Below the pieces are notes generated by a model. That model was given only the letters and a program-made list of their open reading frames with translations, ran no database searches and was not told the DNA's origin. From Arbacia lixula (taxonomy: Eukaryota > Echinodermata > Echinoidea > Arbacioida > Arbaciidae), in contig OZ022583.1 in the NCBI GenBank assembly GCA_963669155.1, positions 15,746,678-15,810,677 of the forward strand: 64,000 nucleotides of DNA. The letters are read 5' to 3'. The translations under genes were made by a program, and so were the position numbers. How positions within the stretch are numbered: the stretch's first letter is position 1; each line of letters starts with the position of its first letter. Shown piece by piece: positions 13,139 to 22,962 of the stretch.

Positions 13139-13461
13139 GTAAGATGAGGAACGGGGTGTATTCCTAATGGATGTAAACTTCTCTGCAGAACTTTTCGGTA
13201 TGGACAAATGGGGATGTATGTACAGACCTCTGCTTTCTTGTTTCTAGCCCTCTATCATGCTATATCAAGCCCAAATATTGGCCATTAATTGCACCATATG
13301 CTGCCCTGTAGAGAAGCTAGTGCCCACCTAATTGGCGATGCTAATTATGCCTTGAGTGTTTCAAGGATAAAAGGGCCATGATCGAGAGCACAATCAGGGA
13401 GGGTCCCAGGAGGAGGTGAGCCATGGAGAGCATGGCAAACAAGGCCAGAGAGAGAGAGAGT

Positions 13462-13719
13462 GGGGGGGGGAGAGGGAGAGGGGGGAGGAGGAAGAGGAGG
13501 AGGAGGAGGAGGAGGAGGAGGAGGAGGAGGAGGAGGAGGAGGAGGAGGAGGAGGAGGAGGAGGAGGAGGAGGAGGAGGAGGAGGAGGAGGAGGAGGAGGA
13601 GGAGGAGGAGGAGGAGGAGGAGGAGGAGGAGGAGGAGGAGGAGGAGGAGGAGGAGGAGTGAGGAGGAGGAGGAGGAGGAGGAGGAGGGGGAGGGGGAGGA
13701 GGAGGAGAGAGAGAGGAGA
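13462..13719. repeat. (GGA)n polypurine tract
   Basis: The plus strand is uninterrupted purine from 13462 to 13658 (197 bases), almost all GGA triplets. After a single T it continues to 13719. This lies only about 320 bases after the candidate exon end at 13138. Frames through it (poly-Glu, poly-Arg and poly-Gly on plus, poly-Ser on minus) are artefacts. Tracts of this kind can form triplex or G-quadruplex structures. Confidence 0.97.
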
Positions 13720-14544
13720 TGGGCAGACAGAATGGACAGAGATAGAGAGAGATAGAGACAGAGACAGAGAATGAGAGCAGGGGGGGGGGGGGGTAAGTCA
13801 GAGAGGGGTGAAAAAAAGAGAGAAAGAAAGAAGGGAGAAGAAAGATAAGATGAGAATTGGGGAGAGGGAGAAACAAAGAGGGAGAGGAAAGATAAGAGAG
13901 GGGGAGAAGGAGAGAAAGAAAGAGATGGATGGAGAGGGGAGAATAGTATGGAGAGATATGAGCAGAACCGCTACATAATGCACTCTCCCGAGAGAGCTTG
14001 GCATGCGCCTACAAGTGTTAGTTGCGCTTGATTATTGAGAAGTTAAGTACCGCTCTCATGCCCAGGCTCATTAATCACAGCAACTGACAAGAGTGTCTGA
14101 AAGGGACGCAAGAGACCTCGCGATCCAACTCACCCTTTATTCCCATCTCCCTCGCCAGCCGAAAAACTTGAGCCCCATCATCCATTAAAGGGGGTAAATG
14201 TCGCATAGCTGCGGATTATTAATCTTCACGGCGAGGCGACTGGATTCCACCTTCAAGCCCGGGACGCACATTGTGTTGGGGGACCACGGTGTATTTTGGA
14301 GGGTGTCGTGTCGAAACGAGCACCCCGAGAATACACGGGAGAGTGGTCCCCAGTCCGACAAAATTCACTCGCTATTTACAAGCGACGCGCAGGAGGGCGT
14401 GAATTTCGGCAGCCCGACGTCGGATGGAGTAATCAGACTCGTACTCTGGTGGTTCGCAGAGACTGGTGTGAGAATGGGCTCCCTTCTTCCCAGGCTACCT
14501 ATCTTCTAATCTGTCTTTCACCCATTTCAGACCCTTCTCAGCGA

Positions 14545-14545
14545 C

Positions 14546-14577
<32 letters not shown>

Positions 14578-14606
14578 GCACTACCACCACCTTCACCATC
14601 ATCATC

Positions 14607-14638
<32 letters not shown>

Positions 14639-14774
14639 CATCACTACCACCACCTTCACCATCATCATCATCATCATCATCATCACCATCATCATCATCA
14701 CCATCATCATCATCACTACCACCACCTTCACAATCATCATCATTATCATCATCATCATCATCATCATCATCCTC
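14545..14774. repeat. (CAT)n minisatellite
   Basis: CAT triplet runs are punctuated three times by CACTACCACCACCTTCACC-type segments near 14578, 14643 and 14714, with periods of about 62-71 bases. It is therefore a minisatellite built on a CAT microsatellite. A Ser/Pro-rich frame runs through it but is compositional. Confidence 0.9.
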
Positions 14775-15159
14775 ATAATTGGAAGCAGCATCAGCAGAAG
14801 TTACGCTATAGATATATTTTAGCTATGGTCGTTTAATGTTAATGCTCTTACACACACACACATACATATAAACAGACATACGCTGATGCATACACATTCC
14901 TTTCTTATTCTTTAATCTTCTCTCATTCTGTCTCCTTTCATCTCTCCCTCCCTAAATTTGTCACTTTCTATCCCCCACCTCTCCTCATCTCACTCCATCT
15001 ATACCCATCTCTCTCATCACCACCCCCCCCCCTTTTTCCCCATCACTCCCCCCACACCACCACCCATCTCTTCCATATCCCATCTCTCTTCAGCTCTTAA
15101 CACAAGATGGGTCATCATACCCACCTATCAGTTTCATCTTGACATTCTAGGACACCATC

Positions 15160-15163
15160 ACCC

Positions 15164-15195
<32 letters not shown>

Positions 15196-15196
15196 G
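15160..15196. repeat. (CAT)n microsatellite
   Basis: A short, nearly pure CAT run beginning CACCATCACCCTCATCATC. Confidence 0.9.
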
Positions 15197-17122
15197 CTCC
15201 ACTCTTTATCAGTTTGCTTACGTTATTCATTCAGATAGCCTGTTCTCCAGTCCTTTCATCGCACCCCTCAAGATGTTACGTGTTAATCTCCACACAGTCC
15301 CCTGTAATATACTCCCACTGCTGAATGTAATATATCCACAGATATTGTATATATACTCCTAGATTGGATTTCAATTGCGCCAGCTGGATCTACGTGACAT
15401 CATTTCATCGCCCAAGAAATCATGCCACTTAATCTTCTCCATCTCCAGCTTGGGTCATGTATGTCATTTTAAATTCCTCCTCGTACGTGGCCGGTGTGTA
15501 TGTTAACACCGGCTTAATGACCCTTTAATGATTGTCTTCCCTCAGCAACTCAGCCAAGCATGCCTAACGTAGCCCTCATTACGATGTATGGAAGATGCGC
15601 CGTGCATGCCCAAGCACAGCTAGATGTAGCAACTTTTCGATGTGTGTGCTTCACGTCTACGTGAACGCATAAAATGGGTTCCATGAAGAATATTCCTTAA
15701 TATCATGGATTGACATCCAATACATGTTGCGAAGAAATGATCGCTAACGTTTGTTGTCATCAATGTTATATTACCAGTGAGTACTGTAATATCAGCTTAA
15801 AAGGAATCATCATACATACGTACATTGATTGCCATCATTGCATAAGTGTCGATATAGTGTCTGTGCACTGTCACCTCGGAGAGTTCTCACGTAATTTGTT
15901 ACTTTAGTGAATACATAATGAAACAATCTAACAAAGCTATCAGCAAGATCTATCTCAAGTATGTCATGCATTTTGAAAAAAATAATGCAACACAAAACAT
16001 TCTTGTTTTCCATCAAATTTACATTGGTTGAGCCAATTGCCCCTTCGCACCAACACCACTCGATCCAATATTCAGTTGGACCCTTTTTGACCAAATAATA
16101 AACTTCAATTTCGCTGGATTCGCTGAAGAGAACTATGAACTTCTGAAAACCAATCCCCCGCAATATCACCAAATAAACACACTTTGCCTCATGAAAAACC
16201 CTGCAAAATGTCTACAAGAGAACAAGAGAGAGAGAGAAAAACAGAGAGAGAAAGAGGCTTGAGTATTATCTTCTGCTTTCCTGTATTGGGGGGGATATTA
16301 CTTTTGACAATCACGTTGGACTTCGTTTTTTATGAAATTGGTGTCGAAAATTTGGCTGCGATCACACTCCCCTCAAATGTTGTCTGGCGGAAGATGATTG
16401 AATTTGTGATATTTATTCTGGAGTACGGATTCCTCCACATGCCACACGAAGCTCTTGTTATATTTTGGGGGGAATGTACCATCGGAATAAGTATCGAAAA
16501 TCCAAAGGGGAAAAAAAATGGACTTACCAGCCGGCCGGCCGTTTCGTGCTTTGACTAAAGCTGATAGGAATCTTGGTTGAGATTTGTGCAAGCCCCCTGG
16601 TTTTGTGTTTGCCTTTATATTTTTCAAATCAAGTCGGCTGTGGCGTTATCTCCCCCTTGTCTTCGTAATGCCCGTCCCGCCATTAGGATGTTTCCCGTGC
16701 AATCTCAGCACCCTGCCCCCTGCCAATATGTTGCCAATTTGATTGAATTGGATTATATTACTTCATGTGGGGGGTAATACGGCGCTCGATAAATATAGAC
16801 CCTTCTCCAGTCGTGACGTTACCAGACCTTAGGGAGCTTTTTTTTCGGGGGGGGGGGGGCATATTTTGTAAGGGAGGCAGGGGTGGGTGAAGGTGGGGGG
16901 GAGAATTTCAAAGGGAAAGGTGAGAGAGGAACATTTAGATGAGGAATTGAGGCTATGTGGAGTGGGTAACATGCATCTCTGGAAGTCCTTTGATAACACT
17001 TGTGTGTATCTGGTTTGGAGGGGTTTTATCTCTTCTAGTTTTGTCTCTCTTTCTCTCCATCTCTTCTAGCCTTATTGTCTCGCCCACCGGAGGTGAAGGC
17101 GAGACTAAGGGATCCAAATGGC

Positions 17123-17224
17123 GTCCGTCCGTCGTCCGTCCGTCGTCCGTCCGTCGTCCGTCCGTCGTCCGTCCGTCGTCCGTCCGTCGTCCGTCCGTCG
17201 TCCGTCGTCCGTCCGTCGTCCGTC
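17123..17224. repeat. (CCGT)n/(CGT)n microsatellite inside the transposon
   Basis: Alternating CGTCCGT and CGTC units fill about 100 bases between the left hairpin and the first 157-bp unit. On the opposite strand it reads ACGG/ACG, like the microsatellite core of pearl-type elements. The open frames on both strands here are repeat-derived. Confidence 0.95.
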
Positions 17225-17230
17225 ACAAAT

Positions 17231-18356
17231 GTTAAAGTTTACCTGCAAGACTCTCTTATGACCCATAACTTCACATGGGTTGCTTGGATTACAACCTAAC
17301 TTGGGTCATAGATGCACTGGGGGTACCTTCATGTTATGGTGGCGTTGGAGGTCACAGGATAAGGTCAAAGGTCATTTGAGGTCATACGTTAAAGTTTACC
17401 TGCAAGACTCTCTTTTGACAAATAACTTCACATAGGTTGCTTGGATTACAACCTAACTTGGGTCATAGATGCACTGGGGGTACCTTCATGTTATGGTGCT
17501 GTTGGAGGTCACAGGATAAGGTCAAAGGTCATTTGAGGTCATACGTTAAAGTTTACCTGCAAGACTCTCTTTTGACAAATAACTTCACATGGGTTGCTTG
17601 GATCACAACCTAACTTGGGTCATAGATGCACTGGGGGTACCTTCATGTTATGGTACCGTTGGAGGTCACAGGATAAGGTCAAAGGTCATTTGAGGTCATA
17701 CGTTAAAGTTTACCCGCAAGACTCTCTTTTGACAAATAACTTCACATGGGTTGCTTGCATTACAACCTAACTTGGGTCATAGATGCACTGGGGGTACCTT
17801 CATGTTATGGTGGCGTTGGAGGTCACAGGATAAGGTCAAAGTTCATTTGAGGTCATACGTTAAAGTTTACCTGCAAGACTCTCTTTTGACAAATAACTTC
17901 ACATGGGTTGCTTGGATTATAACTTAACTTGGGTCATAGATGCACTGGGGGTACCTACATGTTATGGTGCTGTTGGAGGTCACAGGATAAGGTCAAAGGT
18001 CATTTGAGGTCATACGTTAAAGTTTACCTGCAAGACTCTCTTTTGACAAATAACTTCACATGGGTTGCTTGGATTACAACCTAACTTGGGTCATAGATGC
18101 ACTGGGGGTACCTTCATGTTATGGTACCGTTGGAGGTCACAGGATAAGGTCAAAGGTCATTTGAGGTCATACGTTAAAGTTTACTAGCAAGACTATCTTA
18201 TCACACATAACTCATCACATGTTGCTACAATGGCAATCAAACTTGGATGATGGATGCACTGGGGGCACCTGCATGTTATTGTGCTGTAAGAGGTCACATG
18301 ATAAGGTCAAAGGTCATTTGAGGTCATACATTAAAGTTTACTTGCAAGACTCTTGG
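17231..18356 (+). repeat. Seven-copy 157-bp tandem array with AGGTCA half-sites
   Basis: Unit starts (GTTAAAG or ATTAAAG) fall at 17231, 17388, 17545, 17702, 17859, 18016 and 18173, and a partial eighth unit at 18330. The spacing is exactly 157 each time, so there are no net indels. Units 1-6 are nearly identical, while unit 7 is clearly diverged. Near its 3' end each unit has four AGGTCA half-sites separated by 7, 1 and 4 bases (unit 1: 17349-17354, 17362-17367, 17369-17374, 17379-17384). Only one of 28 is altered (AGTTCA in unit 4). A variable triplet after ATGGT reads GGC, GCT, ACC, GGC, GCT, ACC in units 1-6, revealing a 471-bp higher-order duplication. Confidence 0.97.
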
Positions 18357-18604
18357 TGAAGGCTTCCTAACTTGTGCACAGAATTGTGTGAGCATGTGTG
18401 AGCATTACTGATGTAGATTTAGGCAAACATTACTCATGCACATTTATGCAAATTTATTCAAAGTCACTATTTTGCACCTGATTTTGATGTTGTCTGTTTA
18501 AAGTTGCTTATTTGTTTGTTTCAGTTTTCTTTTGCGTAGCAACGGAGATCGCGATATCTCTGGTTATTTTCGCAAGTGGGCGAGACACAATATTGCTAAT
18601 GCCT

Positions 18605-18816
18605 TGTTCTTTCTCTGTCTCTCTTCTCTCTGTGCCTCCCTCCTCTCCCTCTTCCCTCTCTCCCCCATCTCTCCCCCATCTCTCCCCTCTCTCCCTCTCT
18701 CTCCCTCTCTCTCTCTCTCTCTCCCTCTCTCTCCCTCTCTCTCCCTCTCTCTCCCTCTCTCTCCTTTTCTCTCCCTCTCTCTCCCTCTCTCTCCCTCTCT
18801 CTCCCTCCTTCTCTCT
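18605..18816. repeat. (CT)n / (CCCTCTCT)n pyrimidine tract
   Basis: From 18679 to 18816 the plus strand is uninterrupted pyrimidine, mostly CTCTCTCC octamers. It begins about 20 bases after the right end of the 1.5-kb transposon. Ser/Leu/Pro frames on plus and Arg/Glu frames on minus are repeat artefacts. Confidence 0.95.
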
Positions 18817-19275
18817 ACCTGGGGAGTGAAGATTTGTTTTTCCTTGCGAGTGGGATGTGCAAACAGGCCAAGTGGGGGAGAGTATATTTGTTTGGGAGCA
18901 GTGCCCGTGCCGGAAAGAAAAGCCCGCTTCAGGTGTGGAGAAAAGGCCCAAGAATGCTATTTCCCTCCCTCTGTTCTCTGTGTACTTTAATGCTGCTCCA
19001 AAACCTGATACGTGATCCGTCATCCCGTTTGAGCGAATGAACCAGAAAAGATACCCAAGCCACGATGCCCCGTGCATCCATGTTTAAACAAAAAGACAGC
19101 AGTTGATGAAATCAAATTTTGCAGTTTGTGAATATATTTCACTTAGAGTGTGTTGCTTCTGCAATTTGTGAGTAGATTGCTTGATTGATGTGTGTTGATA
19201 GTTGATTATCTGTGGCAACCTTGTAAAGTGCATCTGCCTTTGGATTCATTAGGTGTCACTGCTACATAGCGTGCT

Positions 19276-19442
19276 GGTGTGTGTGTGTGTGTGTGTGTGA
19301 GTTTGAGTGTGTATGCTTGTGAGTGAGTGTGTGTGTGCATTTGATGTAGCATAAATAATGCATCCATTTTTGTTTCCTCTATTTCCCTTTCTTTCCAATC
19401 TCCTGTTCACCATACAAAACCATACCAATACCATGCAGTATG

Positions 19443-19478
<36 letters not shown>

Positions 19479-19519
19479 ACACACACACAAACACACGCAC
19501 ACACACTCACACACACATG
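19276..19519. repeat. (GT)n and (CA)n tracts in inverted arrangement
   Basis: A GT run at 19276-19298, with further GT-rich sequence to about 19340, faces a CA run at 19444-19473 and CA-rich sequence to about 19517, with about 100-150 bases between. The two tracts are complementary and could pair. No coding content is evident. Confidence 0.9.
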
Positions 19520-20061
19520 TGATCTCTTTCACTCTGTTGTTCTCTGTCTCAATCACTCCATCTGTTGAACTCCCCCTTCATTTCTAAACATTCAACTTCT
19601 TTAGACTGCTATGTTCTATATGTTGCTCTACCTCTAATTTCCCTCCCCCACCCCATGTCACCACTTCACTATAGTCTGTCAGTGTGTCCTCACACACAAA
19701 AATTTCTATCAAAACGCTATAAAGAATCGTTGTTTAAGAATTTTGTATAGCAGCGAACAGGGTGTCCACGCACAATAAAATATATCCCGTAACTCAATAA
19801 GAAATCATCGTATAGGGACCAGAGTGTCCACACTAGATTGCTACTGCGCGTGCTGTTCTTTCTGCTGTCTGCCTGTCTTCTGTGAGCATGCACTGGTTTA
19901 AGTTGATTAGGGCAAGTCTTACTTAGCTCCGCCCTATTATACTACATATCGTTAGTGAGAGCCCACACACACTGTGAACAGTGATTCTTATACGGTTTTA
20001 GTTATATCCAGATCCTAGTTTCTTTGTACAACATTTTGTTATTCCATGTATCATTAGACAG

Positions 20062-20137
20062 CGTCCACACACAGATTTTTATCTAAAAGCTATACCATTT
20101 TGGTATAGCTATACAATGAATTTTGTGTGTGGAAAAT
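20062..20137. mobile_element. Short hairpin element (possible mini-MITE)
   Basis: GTCCACACACAGATTTTTAT at the left is matched in inverted form by AATTTTGTGTGTGGA at the right, and the centre AAAGCTATACCATTTTGGTATAGCT is itself nearly palindromic. The whole 76 bases can fold into one imperfect hairpin. Related CAG-x-GTGTCC-CAC motifs occur upstream near 19679, 19758 and 19822, so this may be the end of a larger, degraded element. Confidence 0.5.
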
Positions 20138-21158
20138 GGGTTTGGTCCCTCTCCCCTCTGTCGGTTTCAACGTCAATCCACCCTCTGTAGAATCTTGCTC
20201 TTTTTCTCCATCTTAACCTCTGTCATCAAAGTCATTTCCACAAAGTACAATCCATAAATCATAGTCCTCTTATGATTGAACGTATTTGTTTCTCCCAGTC
20301 CATCAATCTTCAGAACTGTGTGTGATCCTCGTCAAAGAGAGGAAAAGAAAAGAAAGAAATCTGTTCTCATCTTGTATTATTCATGCCGTCCTACCCCAAT
20401 CCTTCCGTCCTCCGCAGATGGGAAGAAAAGAAACGTGTCTCTCTTTATTCATTGCCCATTCATTAATCAGCCCTAACTGGAAGCAGACACAGAGAACCTC
20501 ATGCTAGTAAATATCTCTCAGCCACCCTATCTGCAGTTTTGATTTAGACAAGTCTTTAATTCAATTTGAATCGTAATAAATCCCAATTCGGCCCGACTTG
20601 GCTACCTGACAAACTGAATTACTGTGACATAGCTCCTCTCCCCAGACATAACTCGGCTTAGTTTCGTCGATTCAAACCCTTGCAGTCACCTGCGCCGACT
20701 TTACGTACACATGTTATTCAGACAATGAGTAAACGTTGGTCTATCATGGTAGGCAGATTGTTATTCAAGTGCTATATCAAACTATGGCTTCTGTTTTTAA
20801 TTAGGCATCTTAGGGTGGAGATTCGATGATGAGTAGCGGCCCGAGCTGAGAAGTTGTCTGTATGCCGAGAATAGGCTTGGCTTCTACAGGGCGGCTTTTG
20901 TCCGTTGAATTTATTTGCCTTCCGCGGGTTGACATAAGCGAGCTTGTTCGGTGGGAGGGACGGCCGACAAATGTGCGGCGGGGCGAGGGGACGGTAGTGG
21001 GAGCTGGGGATCGGCCTAGAACAGCGGACGTAATTCTGCCAGAAGTCCGCCCAAGAACGGAGATTCCACTTGTCAATTCTCGTTAGTGCCCCTAATCATG
21101 ATCCCATTTTTGCCAAAGTGAACAAATGGCTAGCAGTGACTCCCTCTGCCCTTTGCAG

Positions 21159-21269
21159 GAGAAGAAGCACATGGAGGGGAGGAAAAAAAAGAGCGTCTTC
21201 AACCATTTCTTGGGCCATTTCTCGAGGAGCCGCAGTCGTATTTGCTTACTTGTCGGCCACCAAATCCAG
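21159..21269 (+). CDS. Candidate coding exon of the AUTS2-like gene (basic segment)
   Basis: The segment follows a good acceptor (CTGCCCTTTGCAG) and ends before a moderate donor (ATCCAG then GTGATC). It is 111 bases, or 37 codons, phase 0 at both ends and open. The frame reads a basic segment starting EKKHMEGRKKKS and containing HFSRSRSR. Against human AUTS2 (EKRQTPLTKKKREAL, then FHSKKSR) the EK, KKK, F and SR positions fall at the same spacing. This resemblance is short, basic and low-complexity, so chance is possible. Its position, strand, order and phase agree with the flanking candidates. Alternatively it is intronic sequence with fortuitous splice sites. Confidence 0.33.
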
Positions 21270-22588
21270 GTGATCAAATACCTGGCTTAATGTAGATGTC
21301 ATCTTGTGTTATCCTGGCTGCTTTTCTCTGCTGCTGCTGCTACTGCTACAGCATTGTTGCTTGCCCTGCACTTTCACTCGTGTCTCTGACCCCCCCCCCC
21401 TCCCCCCCCCCCCCCCAACCCTCTCCATGTAGCCTGTGGCCTTCCACTACAGTACAACCCCAACACACCAGCGTGGAGCAACATTAACACTGATACCAAC
21501 CAATAACCTTTTTGTCACTCAGCTCGGCAAACAACACATCAAATAGATTTATCTCTTCATCACCCGCCAAGCCTCGGAGTAGCCCATAGGACCGTTTCCT
21601 GAGCTGTCAGGTCAGCTCCGAGGAGAAAACTGTTAGTTCTGCCAAATTCATATTGGGAGGGAGCAGAAACTCGATCGCCGCTGATCGACAATTCGTCATA
21701 ACTGGCAAACAAACCGAGTTCCTCCCCCCACTTGATAGATAGTTGTTGGTAAACCCTGCGACTTGCGGTAAATCATTTCAAAAGGAGGTTCTTTGCACTT
21801 TCCTATTCCTGTTACACGAATCTGATCTTAGCATATTTGTGCGCATGGAGCGAGGAAAGGAACCCTGTTTTTGCTTTCCCTGTCAAGTACTAGTAGGTTG
21901 TCTCGAAGAGGTTTACAGCCCAGTTATCCAATATTCTTCACCAGGAAACTTGCACCTCAAACTCTTTTAGATTTGAGGTGAACCTTTCTAGAATTGCAAC
22001 CATGTGACCTATGTCTTGTGAAAAGTTTCAAGCGGTATGGAGGTTCTGGGGCTTTGGATTGATTTGATTTGATTTCTGTGTTACAACGGTAAAAAGTGTA
22101 TGGACATCTCAATGTTCAATCCCTCTTATGCAGTTGTTTACCTGAGTGCCATGTGGGTTCAGTGTTAATTGTATGAGAATTAGGATAACTCAGGAGTGAG
22201 CAGGTTAACCGCTACTCACAGGATGAAATTAATTAGGGTTTACCATATGCACTGTGATCAACACAAGTTTTCTAAAAAGTGATCTTAACTTTTTCTTGGG
22301 AATATAAATAGTCACAAGTGACTTTATACATATGAGCCCAAACTCTTTTAAGTATTAATAGTGTCCTTCCTAACATATTTGTGTCCATGCGTACAGAAGT
22401 AATTGAAAAAGTGATGCTGGGTATCATGTCCGTATTTCCACTGAATTATAAATACTCATCGTGTGATTACTGTGTAGCTTTTATGGTTTATTGGTAAGAT
22501 TACAGCTGGAATCCTGGATAAATTGAGTGGGATGATGGATCGGATGTAGGTTGTGTGTCCTATGTGTCTTTGTGTGTTCTTTCTGCAG

Positions 22589-22615
22589 GAGCATTTTCTG
22601 GAACACAGTACAAAG
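22589..22615 (+). CDS. Candidate 27-base microexon of the AUTS2-like gene
   Basis: The segment follows a strong acceptor (TGTGTTCTTTCTGCAG) and precedes AAAG-GTGAAA, an acceptable donor. It is 27 bases, and in phase 0 it reads EHFLEHSTK, which joins in frame to ASETGSD of the exon at 22911. In human AUTS2 the residues before the homologous ASDASSEKLF are acidic and end in EEK, so only the final Lys agrees. It is supported mainly by splice signals, phase and closeness (295-base intron) to the next exon. Confidence 0.35.
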
Positions 22616-22910
22616 GTGAAAGATAAAGAAACTATTCACATTGTTTTCTCAATGGACATCATCATCAATGCGGCTTAGGAAATCATATTTATGCCATCAA
22701 AAAGTGTGTCATTTCAAATGGGTTCAAAGAATTTCTTTTGTCACAATACTGTCTCCTGCGGTCGTGCCTAATGATATTGATATTTTTATACTTTCAAGCA
22801 AGGCATACATGGATTTTGTTTTAGAATTTGTGTAAATATTTTGAAGACATTTTTCAACTCAAATGTTTTAACCCTTGTTTTTTATATTTCTTATTTTTGT
22901 TCATCTGCAG

Positions 22911-22962
22911 GCTTCAGAAACTGGGTCCGATCTGTTCACCACTGCCAATGCTATAAACAGAA
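22911..22962 (+). CDS. AUTS2-like: AUTS2-like gene, small exon (ASETGSDLFTT segment)
   Basis: This 52-base exon has a clear acceptor (TTTTTGTTCATCTGCAG) and a near-consensus donor (AGAA then GTAAGT). Read from phase 0 it gives ASETGSDLFTTANAINR plus one base. That base joins the phase-1 start of the exon at 45108 to make an Arg codon followed by DPVPNL. Human AUTS2, as I recall it, has ASDASSEKLFNTVIVNK followed by DPEL. The Ala-Ser start, the LF core, the basic residue preceding Asp-Pro and the length (17 codons) all agree. Agreement of phase and sequence across a 22.1-kb intron is the main support. The human sequence is from memory. Confidence 0.72.

Larger units (their letters stand above)
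17077..18586 (+). mobile_element. Non-autonomous transposon with internal tandem array (pearl/HINE-like)
   Basis: The left end GTCTCGCCCAC (17077-17087) and right end GTGGGCGAGAC (18576-18586) are perfect 11-bp inverted repeats bounding 1510 bases. Just inside the left end, GGCGAGAC (17098-17105) can pair with the terminal GTCTCGCC to form a hairpin. A CCGT/CGT microsatellite (17123-17224) follows, then seven 157-bp units and about 230 bases of unique 3' sequence. There is no transposase frame. The plan of short terminal repeats, subterminal hairpin, ACGG-type microsatellite and about 160-bp tandem units resembles the pearl elements of bivalves and Helentron-associated elements. That class assignment is inference from architecture; a MITE of a cut-and-paste transposon is the alternative. 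No clear target duplication was identified. Confidence 0.8.
13139..21158 (+). other. Putative 8.0-kb intron
   Basis: It lies between the two candidate coding exons. It contains the GGA polypurine tract, CAT-rich minisatellites, a 1.5-kb transposon with seven 157-bp units, long CT, GT and CA tracts, a short hairpin element near 20.1 kb, and unique CpG-richer stretches (13.98-14.5 kb and after 20.8 kb). No convincing additional exon or other gene was seen. Confidence 0.4.

Noticed and set aside
13394-13876. 160-codon minus-strand poly-Ser/Pro open frame and matching plus-strand poly-Glu, poly-Arg and poly-Gly frames
   Set aside because: All derive from the GGA polypurine tract.
17035-17235. 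Short repetitive frames (RPSSVRRPSVV type) near the transposon's left end
   Set aside because: Translation of the CCGT/CGT microsatellite, not a CRISPR array or gene; the 157-bp units downstream are contiguous repeats without spacers.
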